DNA from: Torreya grandis
Taxonomy: Eukaryota > Streptophyta > Pinopsida > Cupressales > Taxaceae
Reading direction: 5' to 3'
Assembly (NCBI GenBank): GCA_037957365.1
Contig: JARHVA010007797.1
Coordinates: 526,001 to 590,000, forward strand
Length of the DNA: 64,000 nt
The position numbers and the translations under genes were made by a program. The first letter of the stretch is position 1. Every line of letters starts with the position of its first letter. Positions 63,001 through 64,000 of the stretch are shown here, piece after piece. The notes beneath the pieces were generated by a model, which was not told where the DNA came from, ran no database searches, and saw only the letters and a program-made list of their open reading frames with translations.

Positions 63001-63961
63001 TGTGAACAAAGAATCCAATAGGGTAGATTAGTATTATATTAGTCGAAGAAATAAAATTTAAATAAGCACACTAAAATCCTAACACATCTAGCCTAGACAC
63101 TAGAGAGAGCATATGTAATAATTATGAATATGAAACACAAATAAAACATAAAATATAACCTTATTTTACCTTCATTGGAGTTCCAAATGGCTTGTATAAA
63201 TGGATTGATTGGCTTGTGAGTAAATAAATACTCATAAATGGAGATTTTTTGGCTTCAAATTTTTTTGACACCTTGGTTTGGATGCTTGGTTCATGAGTTT
63301 GGCATTATAACATTACATGCAAGGATTCTTTGCATCTATTTGTGCATTATAACATTACACCAAGATGGCTTAAAAATCAATGGGTATGGCATTGTAATTA
63401 TATCCTAAAGAATTAAATGTCACCCAAGGTGAGTTAAGGTTGAGTTGAGGCTAACTCCAATTGAGTTAATAGTTACCATGAAATTATTACTTTTAGTTAC
63501 TAGTCATAGTTCTCAAATAAGATATTTTGGGATATTTTGACAACTCATAAAGGTAGTGATGAAAGAATTGATATTTTGTTTTTGAAGTTTCCATTTTTAG
63601 ATATTAATTAATTAAAAATGGATAATTACATAAGCAGTTAATCTTGTTAGTTAATTAGCTTATTTTGGTTAATTTGTTTTCTCTTTTAAGATTTGATTAA
63701 GTGCCCTATTTAATGGGTCCATAGGCTAAATTAATAGTTGTTATGTTGCAAGGTGATTGGGGATGAATTTATGAGAGGTTATTATTGAATATGGGATAGT
63801 ATCCCAAATAGGTATGCCTCAACATGGTTCTAAGAATTGATGAATGATGCTTGGAAAAAATTGGGTCGTTTAGTGATTCTTAGGCTTAACTTACATTGGT
63901 TTGTAAGAATCAGTTTGAAGTTTGGTTTAAAGCTAGTTGTAGCCAAAAATGGGTGTCTGTA
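63001..63961 (-). repeat. 5' LTR of Ogre-like element
   Basis: Partner of 40,501-41,481. On the minus strand it begins TACAGACACCC (TG mutated to TA) and ends TTCACA. Differences from the 3' LTR include many C/T changes and small gaps. The 39 bases right of it belong to the flanking genome. Confidence 0.88.
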
Positions 63962-64000
63962 GTAGATATATCTTATTTTAGATTCTAGTCTTGGAATGAA

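Overview
This window is an AT-rich, gene-poor stretch of a large plant nuclear genome. It is made almost entirely of decayed, nested LTR retrotransposons, plus one LINE fragment. No intact host gene, rRNA, tRNA or CRISPR array was found. Every coding trace is broken by stops and frameshifts, many of them the kind C-to-T decay produces (CAG/CAA/TGG to stop, active-site Asp to Asn). The dense Copia and Tat/Ogre-type Gypsy load with CpG-poor DNA fits a big seed-plant genome. A low-GC gymnosperm such as a gnetophyte (for example Welwitschia) is my guess, by inference only.

Layout. 1-625: LINE (L1-type) endonuclease start, minus strand. 2,400-4,230: lone Gypsy RT with a possible integrase trace, plus strand. 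6,715-25,005: an old Copia-type element with ~3 kb direct repeats as probable LTRs and a pol ruin at 16,930-20,330. It is split by a younger, GC- and CpG-richer Copia derivative at 10,930-15,202, whose LTRs, PBS, PPT and perfect 5-bp target duplication are all visible. 27,202-40,034: a Tat-like Gypsy deletion derivative with three LTRs and two internal regions (LTR - gag/protease - LTR - partial protease - LTR), with no RT. 40,501-63,961: a 23.5-kb minus-strand Ogre/Tat-type Gypsy element with LTRs, PBS, PPT, gag, protease, RT, two RNase H domains, integrase with a GPY/F end, and a tandem-repeat-bearing 3' UTR. Between its gag and protease sits a 5.9-kb composite (50,656-56,511) built from inverted copies of one small LTR family. 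That composite contains a fragment of a protein kinase gene. The Ogre leader also carries a ~620-bp GT/AC microsatellite.

None of these elements looks able to move by itself today. The most unusual items are the kinase fragment inside an LTR composite, the inverted composite itself, the shared-LTR tandem element, the duplicated pol end in the Ogre 3' UTR, and the contrast in CpG content between young and old layers.
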